Source: JBDKTK01 sp964556675 (lineage in GTDB: Bacteria > Desulfobacterota > Syntrophia > Syntrophales > UBA4778). Taken from it: a stretch of DNA of 8,127 bases. The position numbers were made by a program, and so were the translations under genes. Below the pieces are notes generated by a model that was not told where the DNA came from, did no database searches, and saw only the letters and a program-made list of their open reading frames with translations. Location of the stretch: the NCBI GenBank assembly GCA_964556675.1, contig CAZKYN010000163.1:1-8127 (forward strand), read 5' to 3'. This document shows, piece by piece, positions 1 through 5,805 of the stretch (its first letter is position 1; the number at the start of each line of letters is the position of its first letter).

Positions 1-1027
1 GGTTATTGGGCTCATATGTATAGCCGTTTATGTCACGGCAGGAGGGATCATAAGCGTCATGTGGACCGACCTGGTTCAGATGTCGATGATGATCTTCTGC
101 GGAATTTTCATGTTCCTGACCGGCATGTACCTCGTGGGCGGGTTCGAGAGCATGAATGCAACTCTCGCCAACATCAATCCAAACCTTGTGAGCTCGTACT
201 GGGACGGTGATGCATCAAAAGGCATATTGATGGTCATATCGTTCTTCATCTTATACTTTATCGGCCATCAGGCCCAGCCGCACGTCGTCACAAAGTTTTA
301 CATGATCAAGGAAGAGAAGCACCTTAAGTGGTCCGCTTTGGTAGCGGCATTTGTATACGCGTGCAGCGCCCTTATCCTTGTTACCGGCCTCTGCGCCAGG
401 GCCCTTGTTGCCCGGGGGGAGATGCCCGCACCGGCAAGCCCGGACCTGGTTATCCCGATGTTCATGCAGCAGTTCCTGCACCCGGTTATGGTCGGTATTG
501 TATGTGCAGCCGTGCTTGCGGCCATTATGTCCACCAGCTCGGGGTTCCTGATTGTTTCCAGCAGCGCCATTGTCCGCGATCTGTATCAGCAGCTCTGGCT
601 TAAGGGAAAAGAGCTGCCTGCGAAACGGCAATTGAACCTCTCTCGCTGGATCACTTTTGCCGTCATTGTAGTCACATTCCTGATATCTCTTAAGCCGCCC
701 GATCTCATCGGCTGGATGGGAAATGCTTCGTGGGGCCTGTTCATGGCATCCCTGATGCCGGCTGTAACGGTTGGGCTCCTGTGGAAAAGAGCTACTAAAG
801 AAGGCGCGATTGCCTCGGCTGCCATCGGTTTCGTTCTGGCATTCGGCCTCTACATCCTGAAGATTAAAAAGATATACGTGCCGGCCATCGACACCGGTGC
901 GATTGCGACAATGGTTTCCTTTGCGATCATGATAGGCGTGAGCCTCATGACAAAATACCAGGCAAACCCGGTGCACAATCCGGAACTCGTGCCGAAACCG
1001 GAAACCGATAAAAAGGCCGCGGCCTGA
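1..1027 (+). CDS. Sodium:solute symporter family protein (PutP-like), 5' partial
   Basis: Cytoplasmic-membrane transporter of the sodium:solute symporter (SSS) family, which couples Na+ influx to uptake of a small solute such as proline, pantothenate or another carboxylate. The frame is open from base 2, so the gene enters from the left edge; 341 residues are visible, and family members are near 500, so about 150 N-terminal residues are missing. The ATG at 59 is an internal methionine: the residues before it (VYVTAGGIISV) are already typical family sequence. At least eight hydrophobic segments can be seen. The motif GHQAQPHVVTKF (around bases 260-300) matches the PutP G-x-x-x-QPH region, and AAIMSTSSGFLIVSSSAIVRDLY (bases 516-584) matches the conserved SSS signature whose Ser/Thr residues line the Na2 site. 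The C-terminus is a short charged, Ala-rich cytoplasmic tail. The substrate cannot be assigned: no metabolic neighbour is on the same strand within 3 kb. Family is secure, specificity is not. Confidence 0.93.
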   Translation, partial: VIGLICIAVYVTAGGIISVMWTDLVQMSMMIFCGIFMFLTGMYLVGGFESMNATLANINPNLVSSYWDGDASKGILMVISFFILYFIGHQAQPHVVTKFYMIKEEKHLKWSALVAAFVYACSALILVTGLCARALVARGEMPAPASPDLVIPMFMQQFLHPVMVGIVCAAVLAAIMSTSSGFLIVSSSAIVRDLYQQLWLKGKELPAKRQLNLSRWITFAVIVVTFLISLKPPDLIGWMGNASWGLFMASLMPAVTVGLLWKRATKEGAIASAAIGFVLAFGLYILKIKKIYVPAIDTGAIATMVSFAIMIGVSLMTKYQANPVHNPELVPKPETDKKAAA

Positions 1028-1041
1028 TTTACCTCCCTTCC

Positions 1042-1069
1042 TGGGGCGTCGGGTTCTTCCGGCGCCCCA
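1042..1069 (+). terminator. Hairpin terminator after the symporter gene
   Basis: TGGGGCG (1042-1048) pairs with CGCCCCA (1063-1069); a T-G wobble and CGG/CCG extend the stem to 11 pairs around the loop GTTCTT. It starts 14 bases after the symporter stop. The tract that follows is CT-rich, not a clean T run, so intrinsic termination is likely but not certain. Confidence 0.55.
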
Positions 1070-1451
1070 CTCCCTTCTCATGTATTCGGGCCAAATAAGG
1101 TCAGGAAATAAACAAGAACCCTTTTTCATCCTTTTCTTTTATGCGTGATCCCGGTTTTTTATCGACAGGAAAACATCAGAGAAAAAGATCACGTCTCATT
1201 TTTGCCCTTGCTCTTCAAGCGCTGATGAAAACAATCATGACGGGATTAGCTGATTGATACCAACGCAGGCATATAGAGAGCCTGGCGAGACCGATTCTTC
1301 CCGAGTCTGGGCTTTCTCCAAGAGCATTAGGTGAAATACAGATTCAACCCTCTCGTCTTACCCTGGCGTCCCAGGGTTATCTATATTCTTTTTTGATTCG
1401 GTTGGAAGGCAATATACAAGGAATATCAGATTATGACCTGATTCTCTGCAT
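1070..1451. other. Intergenic stretch without a recognisable gene
   Basis: No open frame with a credible ribosome site or family-like sequence was seen on either strand between the symporter and the ornithine-decarboxylase-like gene, which reads towards it. The stretch is AT-richer than the genes. It holds two dyads: CGTGATC (1144-1150) with GATCACG (1187-1193), separated by 36 bases, and a compact hairpin ACCCTGG-cgtc-CCAGGGT (1360-1377) followed within 20 bases by a T-rich run. The second could be a further plus-strand terminator or part of a small RNA. Nothing else was recognised. Confidence 0.5.
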
Positions 1452-1479
1452 AAAAAACAGCGTGCGAAAGCTGTCGCTG
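1452..1479 (-). terminator. Probable terminator of the polyamine operon
   Basis: Read on the minus strand, ACAGC (1474-1470) pairs with GCTGT (1461-1457), or alternatively CAGCG with CGCTG, and is followed at once by a run of six T (plus-strand A at 1452-1457). It lies about 50 bases past the stop of the ornithine-decarboxylase-like gene. The stem is only five pairs, so strength is uncertain. Confidence 0.5.
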
Positions 1480-1526
1480 AAATATTATCCGCAATAATTA
1501 TTTGTCATGTCGTTCTAAAAAAGCTC

Positions 1527-2672
1527 TTACCGCCGCAGATTGGTATGAATGATCTTCGCAGTCTCGAACCCGTTGAAACTGGTCGAAGAAGCGATGCTGT
1601 AGGCGCCGATGTTTTCGGTGAGGAGGTAATCGCCGATTTCCAGATTGCCCGGGAGTTGGACGGCCTGGGAGACCTTGTCGAAACTGTCGCAGGTCTGCCC
1701 TACCACGGCGCACACCTCTTCCCTGCCGCTCTTGAATGCCGTGAAGTTGGGAATCCAGTGGTCGAAGACCACGCCGGAGAAGGTGTGGTAAACTCCGTCA
1801 TTGATGTAATAGAAGATCTTCCCCTCCCTCCTGGATTTTCCGATGATCTCGGTAATCAGCTGCGCCGCGGTCGCGACCATAAACCTTCCGGGCTCGGCCA
1901 GGATCTCTATATCGGCAGGAAAAAGCCGCTTGCATTCGGAGTTGATGAGCTTAGCCAGCTTCTCGAATTCGGGCACCTGGGAATCGTAGGGCACGGGAAA
2001 CCCGCCGCCTATATCGATGATCTTGAGGCCGTATCCCCTGGCCCTGGCGTCGTGCAGTATCTCCGACGTGATGGCCAGCGCAGCCGCGTAGTTGTCGAAG
2101 TTCGTGCACTGGCTGCCCACGTGGAAGCTCAGCCCCTCGACAACAAGGCCAAGGTCGTGGGCCCGGCGTATAAGCTGGGAGGCATCTCCCGGCTCCGCCC
2201 CGAACTTCGAGCTCATCTCCACCTGCGAGCCCGTGTCCGGCACCTTAAGCCTCAGGACCAGGCCGGCGGTCTCGCAGTGTGCCTTGATCTTTTTCAGTTC
2301 ATCGCTGTTGTCGAAGGTGACAAGGGGCCGGTACCTCTTTATCCTGCTCAGCGTGTCCCTGTCCTTGATGGTGTTGGAAAAGATGATCTTGTCCCAGATG
2401 AAGAAGTCCTTGTCCTTTTCCTCGTAATGCTTGATGTACTCGTAAATCTGCATGAACTCGTTATACGAAGCCACATCGAAGCTCGACCCCTCAAGGAAGA
2501 GCGTCTTGATGATCTCCGGATGGGTGTTGGCCTTCACCGCGTAGTAGCACTGGACTCGGGGCAGATTTTTCTTGAAGGTCCGGTAATTTGCCCTCAGCTT
2601 GCCGTGGTCGAGGATGAAAAGGGGCGTGCCGTACCGGTCGATAAGTCGGGCGAGCGCTTTTTTTAATTTCAT
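1527..2672 (-). CDS. Ornithine decarboxylase-type fold-III PLP enzyme
   Basis: Predicted cytoplasmic pyridoxal-phosphate enzyme of the alanine-racemase-fold decarboxylases (ODC/DapDC/CANSDC group), 381 residues, a normal length. Visible motifs in order: YYAVKAN at 43-49, with Lys47 the PLP Schiff-base lysine; FSN and VTFDNSDEL (98-125), as in ODC; SKFG (155-158); HVGSQ (184-188); the glycine loop GGGFP (222-226) and EPGR (260-263), which bind the PLP phosphate; the active-site CD pair at 328-329 (QTCDSFDKV); and GAYSIASSTSFNGF (356-369), closely like the ODC C-terminal signature. Cys-Asp, not the Cys-Glu of diaminopimelate decarboxylase, argues for ornithine (perhaps also lysine) decarboxylation to putrescine (cadaverine). 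There is an insertion of roughly 10 residues around 80-92 (KHYEEKDKDFF) compared with animal ODC. The gene starts 12 bases after the stop of the deoxyhypusine-synthase-like gene, so both are one operon; its own ribosome site is weak (GGGGAT), suggesting translational coupling. Carboxynorspermidine decarboxylase is a less likely alternative. Confidence 0.88.
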   Translation of the reverse strand: MKLKKALARLIDRYGTPLFILDHGKLRANYRTFKKNLPRVQCYYAVKANTHPEIIKTLFLEGSSFDVASYNEFMQIYEYIKHYEEKDKDFFIWDKIIFSNTIKDRDTLSRIKRYRPLVTFDNSDELKKIKAHCETAGLVLRLKVPDTGSQVEMSSKFGAEPGDASQLIRRAHDLGLVVEGLSFHVGSQCTNFDNYAAALAITSEILHDARARGYGLKIIDIGGGFPVPYDSQVPEFEKLAKLINSECKRLFPADIEILAEPGRFMVATAAQLITEIIGKSRREGKIFYYINDGVYHTFSGVVFDHWIPNFTAFKSGREEVCAVVGQTCDSFDKVSQAVQLPGNLEIGDYLLTENIGAYSIASSTSFNGFETAKIIHTNLRR

Positions 2673-2684
2673 CTGTTTTGGCCG

Positions 2685-3866
2685 CTATCCCCGGAGAGCT
2701 TTCATGACCTTTGTAAGCTGGGCAATTTCCTTGTTGTTTTCGAGATACGAGGCCGCGAGTTTCTTGCGCAGCTCCTGCCCGCGGTAATAGAGCCGTTTTT
2801 GTTTTTTGGGCCTGGCCGTCTGCACGACATATGCGACCATCAACGGCAGGGCCACCGTGACGTCGAGATAGGCCGTGACGGTCTCGTCGAGCTTGGTCGG
2901 GTCGATCTTGCCCCAGCTTGCCGCCTCGCTGGGCGGGGCCCCCGACAGCCCTCCCGTGTCCGGCCGGGCGTCGGTTATGTTGATGTCGTAGTCCTGCCCC
3001 ACTTCGGGGATCATCAGGACTTCCTGGATCTGCGGCTCCGTCTGGAGCATGAAGTTCTTCGGGCTGCCGCCTCCGATAAGGATGACGCCTGTCTTGCCCT
3101 TCTCATAACGCTTGGCATTGAGGATGATGGCCGTCGAATCGTTTACGTCGATGCTCGGGTTGATCTTCAGCTTGAAGGCGTCCTGCAGGCCTTTTGTTTC
3201 CGCCAGCAGCTCCAGGCCGGCGACGTTCATGCCGATTGTGGAGTCGCCCGGGGAGGAAGTGAAAATGGGTATTCCGTTCCGGTATGCGGCCGCCACGATG
3301 CTGACTTCTCCCGTCCTGTTTTTCTTTTCATAGGCGTCCATGACCTTGCCGAGGAGAAAGTAAAATTCCCGGGTTCCCATTTCCTTCTGGAACTCCGGCA
3401 GGAGCATGATCTTTCTCAACTTGCGGTCGGTTTCCATCAGGACGTCCTCGTAATCGAACAGGATGTCGTAGATCCTGGTCACGCCCTTGTCCCTCAGGTC
3501 GGTGTCGTCGACCTGGTGGGAGCCCCGGAACAACGGCAGGTTGAAAGCATAATGCAGGTCGTGGTACATGTTGGCCCCCGTCGCGGTTATCCAGTCCACG
3601 AAACCGTGGTTCATCAGCGGGATGATTGCCGAGGGCCCCAGGCCTGCAGGGGTGAGCGCTCCAGCCAGGCTCAAGCCCACTGTGACGTCCCTTTTGGAAT
3701 ATCTCTCTTTCAGCAGATGGCATGCCGCCCTCAGCCTTCCTCCGTTATAGGCGTCCATGTTATCGATCAGCCTGACTATGTCCGTCTCGGCCGAGATCGG
3801 CTTGGGAAGAATCCTTTTGCCGGAGAGGTATTTCATTTTCCCGGGGCATTCTTTTCTCTTCTTCAT
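2685..3866 (-). CDS. speY: Deoxyhypusine synthase-like protein, probable homospermidine synthase (SpeY type)
   Basis: A 393-residue NAD-dependent enzyme of the deoxyhypusine synthase (DHS) family. Bacteria lack eIF5A, the eukaryotic DHS substrate. Characterised bacterial homologues (SpeY in Anabaena) instead transfer the aminobutyl group to putrescine, giving homospermidine. Visible here: GLSLAGALTPAGLG (64-77) and TGAN (96-99) in the NAD region; FTSSPGDSTIG (202-212), matching the DHS substrate/NAD segment; GGGSPKNFMLQ (265-275), with Lys270 at the place of the human catalytic Lys329 that forms the imine with the aminobutyl group; and SGAPPSEAASWGKI (308-321), matching the human SGARPDEAVSWGKI. 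The residues after the catalytic lysine (NFMLQ rather than HHI) mark the bacterial branch. Start: the ATG at 3866 has an AAAGGCGG-like site upstream; Met11 (base 3836) is possible. It is first in an operon with an ornithine-decarboxylase-like gene that would supply putrescine. Function as homospermidine synthase is inferred from family and context; another aminobutyl acceptor is possible. Confidence 0.88.
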   Translation of the reverse strand: MKKRKECPGKMKYLSGKRILPKPISAETDIVRLIDNMDAYNGGRLRAACHLLKERYSKRDVTVGLSLAGALTPAGLGPSAIIPLMNHGFVDWITATGANMYHDLHYAFNLPLFRGSHQVDDTDLRDKGVTRIYDILFDYEDVLMETDRKLRKIMLLPEFQKEMGTREFYFLLGKVMDAYEKKNRTGEVSIVAAAYRNGIPIFTSSPGDSTIGMNVAGLELLAETKGLQDAFKLKINPSIDVNDSTAIILNAKRYEKGKTGVILIGGGSPKNFMLQTEPQIQEVLMIPEVGQDYDINITDARPDTGGLSGAPPSEAASWGKIDPTKLDETVTAYLDVTVALPLMVAYVVQTARPKKQKRLYYRGQELRKKLAASYLENNKEIAQLTKVMKALRG

Positions 3867-3928
3867 CTTATCCGCCTTTCAAGAAACCTTTTCAGGTTTC
3901 CTGTTTGTTTTTTATGAATTTTTCGGCG

Positions 3929-3957
3929 GTTATTCTATGATTTGACCTGTTTGTCAA
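3929..3957 (-). promoter_or_regulatory. Sigma-70 promoter of the polyamine operon
   Basis: On the minus strand, a perfect -35 box TTGACA (3957-3952), a 17-base spacer and a -10 box AATAAC (3934-3929, 4 of 6). This would start transcription about 55 bases before the deoxyhypusine-synthase-like ATG. TAGAAT also occurs nearby but only 14 bases from the -35 box. Confidence 0.55.
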
Positions 3958-4050
3958 CACAAAATAGATAGGGCCTGTGTGGCGCAAACAGTATTGACGA
4001 CCATCAGTAACAACCGGTAATTCGGGGCGCCACGGCTTCAGTTATGCCTG

Positions 4051-4076
4051 GGCGCTCACAGTTAATCCGAAGCGCC
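4051..4076. repeat. Inverted repeat between divergent promoters
   Basis: GGCGCT (4051-4056) and AGCGCC (4071-4076) form a 6-base inverted repeat with a 14-base centre, 38 bases upstream of the proposed selenoprotein -35 box. It could be an operator half-site pair or a chance dyad; no known regulator motif was recognised. Confidence 0.3.
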
Positions 4077-4113
4077 TCGCAAGATATGGGCCTTTTCAAG
4101 AGTTCTGATAGAA

Positions 4114-4143
4114 GTGTCAATCCGTGTGAAAATACGGTATATT
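4114..4143 (+). promoter_or_regulatory. Probable promoter of the selenoprotein gene
   Basis: GTGTCA (4114-4119, 4 of 6 to TTGACA), an 18-base spacer and TATATT (4138-4143, 5 of 6 to TATAAT). Transcription would start near 4150, leaving a leader of about 30 bases with the GGAGG site. Its position rules against translation starting at the GTG at 4114. Confidence 0.45.
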
Positions 4144-4179
4144 TCGAATCGATCAAGCTTTTTACCCCGGAGGTGCATG

Positions 4180-5028
4180 ATGGGAGCCGTCGAGTATATC
4201 GCGCATACCCGCAGTCTCTATGCGAGCGAGGGATACGAACCTTATAAATGGGTCTATAATCCCGATCCGCCCCCCTGGCAGCCTTTGAACAAGCCGCTCA
4301 AGGATTGCCGGATCGGCCTGATAGCTTCGGGCGGAATTTATGTTTCCGGCCAGGTCGCTTTCCATTTCAAGGATGACGACTCATTCCGGGCCATACCGGC
4401 CGACGTCAATACGTCCGAACTCAGGACGGCGCACTTCGCCTATGACCAGACGGACGCCCGGCGCGATCCCAATGTTGTTTTCCCGATCGACACCCTGCGC
4501 ACACTGGTTAAAGAGGGTGTGATCGGATCGCTGGCCGCCAATGCCTATACGTTCATGGGAGGGATTTACTCTTCGCGTAAAGTGCGCGACGGGCTGGCCC
4601 CTCTCCTGGCCGAACGCCTCCTGGCTGAAAAGGCTGATGCGGCCTTGCTTGTGCCCGTCTGACCTGTCTGCCATCAATCCGTGGGATTGATTGCCCGTCG
4701 CATGGAACAGGCAGGCATACCAACACTATGCATGGCCAGCGCGCTCGATGTTATCAGGGCGGTTAACCCTCCGCGCTCTGCATTCCTGGATTATCCCCTG
4801 GGGCATACGACAGGCAAACCGCTGGAACCCGGACTTCAGCGCAATATCCTGGCGCAGGCGCTCACGGCTTTTGAAAGCCTGAAGCAGCCGGGGTCAGTGC
4901 TGGCTCTGGACTTCCGCTGGTCCGAATCAGATGAGTGGAAAAGGAACATCATCCTGGAGCGCCGGCCAAGGCTTGGAACTCCGCAATACCAGACAGATGG
5001 AGACCGGATAAAGGCGGAGAGACATTAG
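4180..5028 (+). CDS. GrdB/PrdB-family selenoprotein (UGA-encoded selenocysteine at 4660-4662)
   Basis: Member of the glycine/sarcosine/betaine/D-proline reductase selenoprotein B family, in which a selenocysteine attacks the substrate during reductive C-N cleavage. Read through the in-frame TGA at 4660-4662, the product is 282 residues with selenocysteine at 161. Before it, SGGIYVSGQ (50-58), HFAYDQTDARRDPNVVFPIDTLRTL (85-109) and EGVIGSLA (112-119) match conserved family blocks. After it, the same frame continues without a break as PVCHQSVGLIARRMEQAGIPT, giving a U161-x-x-C164 redox motif exactly where the family carries it. A SECIS-like hairpin follows the UGA. Start: GGAGG (4169-4173) lies 6 bases before the ATG at 4180 (3 before the adjacent ATG at 4177); earlier starts overlap the promoter. 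It is shorter than GrdB (about 430) and nearer PrdB (about 240), and no grdA, grdC or prdA partner is in the window, so the substrate is unknown. The flavoprotein gene 46 bases downstream may form an operon with it. Confidence 0.9.
4660..4694 (+). promoter_or_regulatory. UGA selenocysteine codon with bacterial SECIS hairpin
   Basis: The TGA at 4660-4662 is followed 10 bases later by a perfect 8-pair stem, ATCAATCC (4673-4680) with GGATTGAT (4684-4691), closed by the three-base loop GTG. Beyond one mismatch, two further pairs (4670-4671 with 4693-4694) extend it. The loop begins 18 bases after the UGA and opens with G, fitting the general bacterial SECIS pattern (apical loop roughly 16-37 bases after UGA, G at the start of a small loop), recognised by SelB with Sec-tRNA. 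The hairpin is wholly inside the coding sequence (SINSVGLIA-type codons here read HQSVGLIA). Confidence 0.82.
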
Positions 5029-5074
5029 CGATCGGTTTTATTGAAAATGTAATACATAATGACCGGAGGAGAAT

Positions 5075-5641
5075 ATGGCAAAGAAGGTTCTCGTGATCCT
5101 GGGCAGCCCCAGAAGGAAAGGGAACAGCGCTGCTCTCGCCGACCAGATTATCAAGGGGGCCGTTGCGGAAAAGGCGACGGTCGAATCGGTTTACCTGCAC
5201 GGACTGCAGATTTCGGCCTGCCAGGCCTGCATGAAATGCCAGAGGAAGCGCAGCGCGGGATGCGCTACCCAGGACGATATGCAGGACATCTACCGCAAGC
5301 TCGTCGAGGCAGACGCCTGGGTCATTGCGAGCCCCGTCTACTGGTTCACCATGTCCGCCCAGACCAAGCTGTTCATGGACCGCTGCTTCGCCCTGCCTGC
5401 CTATTCCAAGGACCCCTTCAGCGGGAAGCGGATCGCCATCGCCATGACTTACGGTGGCGAGGACCCGTTCGATTCCGGGTGCACCAACGCCTTGCGGACC
5501 TTCCAGGACGCCTTCGGCTATACCCAATCTCCGATTGTCGGCATGGTTTACGGCAGCGCGATGGAAGCGGGCGAAATACAAGCCAACAGGAAGCTCCTGA
5601 AGGAAGCCTTCGAACTGGGCAGGAAGCTCGTATCTGAATAA
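5075..5641 (+). CDS. Flavodoxin-fold NAD(P)H-dependent oxidoreductase, Isf-like iron-sulfur flavoprotein
   Basis: A 188-residue cytoplasmic flavoprotein of the NADPH-dependent FMN reductase / iron-sulfur flavoprotein group. The N-terminal VLVILGSPRRKGNSAAL (5-21) is the FMN-phosphate loop, and SPVYWFTMSAQTKLFMDR (residues about 90-107) is the second FMN-contacting segment. Between them, CQACMKCQRKRSAGC puts cysteines at 49, 52, 55 and 63: C-x2-C-x2-C-x7-C, the compact pattern which in Methanosarcina Isf binds a 4Fe-4S cluster. The protein may therefore pass electrons between FMN and an iron-sulfur cluster, although some family members keep the cysteines without a proven cluster. Start: GGAGGA (5065-5070) precedes the ATG by 4 bases. 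It follows the GrdB-like selenoprotein gene by 46 bases with no clear terminator or promoter between them, so co-transcription is likely and it is a candidate reductant for the U-x-x-C protein; that link is inference. Electron donor and physiological substrate are unknown. Confidence 0.88.
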   Translation: MAKKVLVILGSPRRKGNSAALADQIIKGAVAEKATVESVYLHGLQISACQACMKCQRKRSAGCATQDDMQDIYRKLVEADAWVIASPVYWFTMSAQTKLFMDRCFALPAYSKDPFSGKRIAIAMTYGGEDPFDSGCTNALRTFQDAFGYTQSPIVGMVYGSAMEAGEIQANRKLLKEAFELGRKLVSE

Positions 5642-5642
5642 T

Positions 5643-5663
5643 CCCGATTTCGTTTTCGGCGGG
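5643..5663 (+). terminator. Weak hairpin after the flavoprotein gene
   Basis: CCCG (5643-5646) can pair with CGGG (5660-5663), or CCGA with TCGG just inside, followed by TATTTT. It starts right after the stop codon. The stem is short, so it is only a possible terminator. Confidence 0.22.
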
Positions 5664-5805
5664 TATTTTCCTCTGGAACGTACTTACCTTCTGGTATATT
5701 AGATAACCATTGTAGCTCGCTCACCGCATGGAACCTCTCGTATCTCCTTTTCATGAACTCCTGACTGAGTCACTTGTATTAATCAGAACCCGGAGGAGTG
5801 CGAAA

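Noticed and set aside
251..1129. Minus-strand open frame (292 codons) across the symporter gene
   Set aside because: Rich in Arg, His and Gly with no domain pattern; it is the complement of clear transmembrane-protein coding sequence.
1545..2666. Long plus-strand open frame (373 codons) opposite the ODC-like gene
   Set aside because: Antisense shadow of a GC-rich gene; no recognisable motifs, while the minus strand has the complete set of ODC motifs.
1527..2672. Diaminopimelate decarboxylase (LysA) assignment
   Set aside because: The active-site pair is Cys-Asp instead of Cys-Glu, the C-terminus has the ODC signature, and the partner gene is a polyamine-type enzyme.
2685..3866. True eIF5A deoxyhypusine synthase
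   Set aside because: The host looks bacterial, where eIF5A is absent; the sequence after the catalytic lysine is of the bacterial type and the operon partner is a decarboxylase.
2799..3917. Long plus-strand open frame (372 codons) opposite the DHS-like gene
   Set aside because: Antisense shadow; no family-like sequence and no ribosome site, while the minus strand encodes a full DHS-like protein.
4114..4182. GTG start at 4114 for the selenoprotein
   Set aside because: It overlaps the predicted -35 and -10 boxes, and the extra residues (SIRVKIRYISNRSS) have no family-like features. GGAGG at 4169-4173 is well placed for the ATG at 4180.
4180..5028. Pseudogene or two separate genes split by the stop at 4660-4662
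   Set aside because: Both sides share one frame, family-like sequence continues across, the UGA sits at the expected redox position (U-x-x-C) and a SECIS-like hairpin follows. There is no ribosome site for a separate downstream gene.
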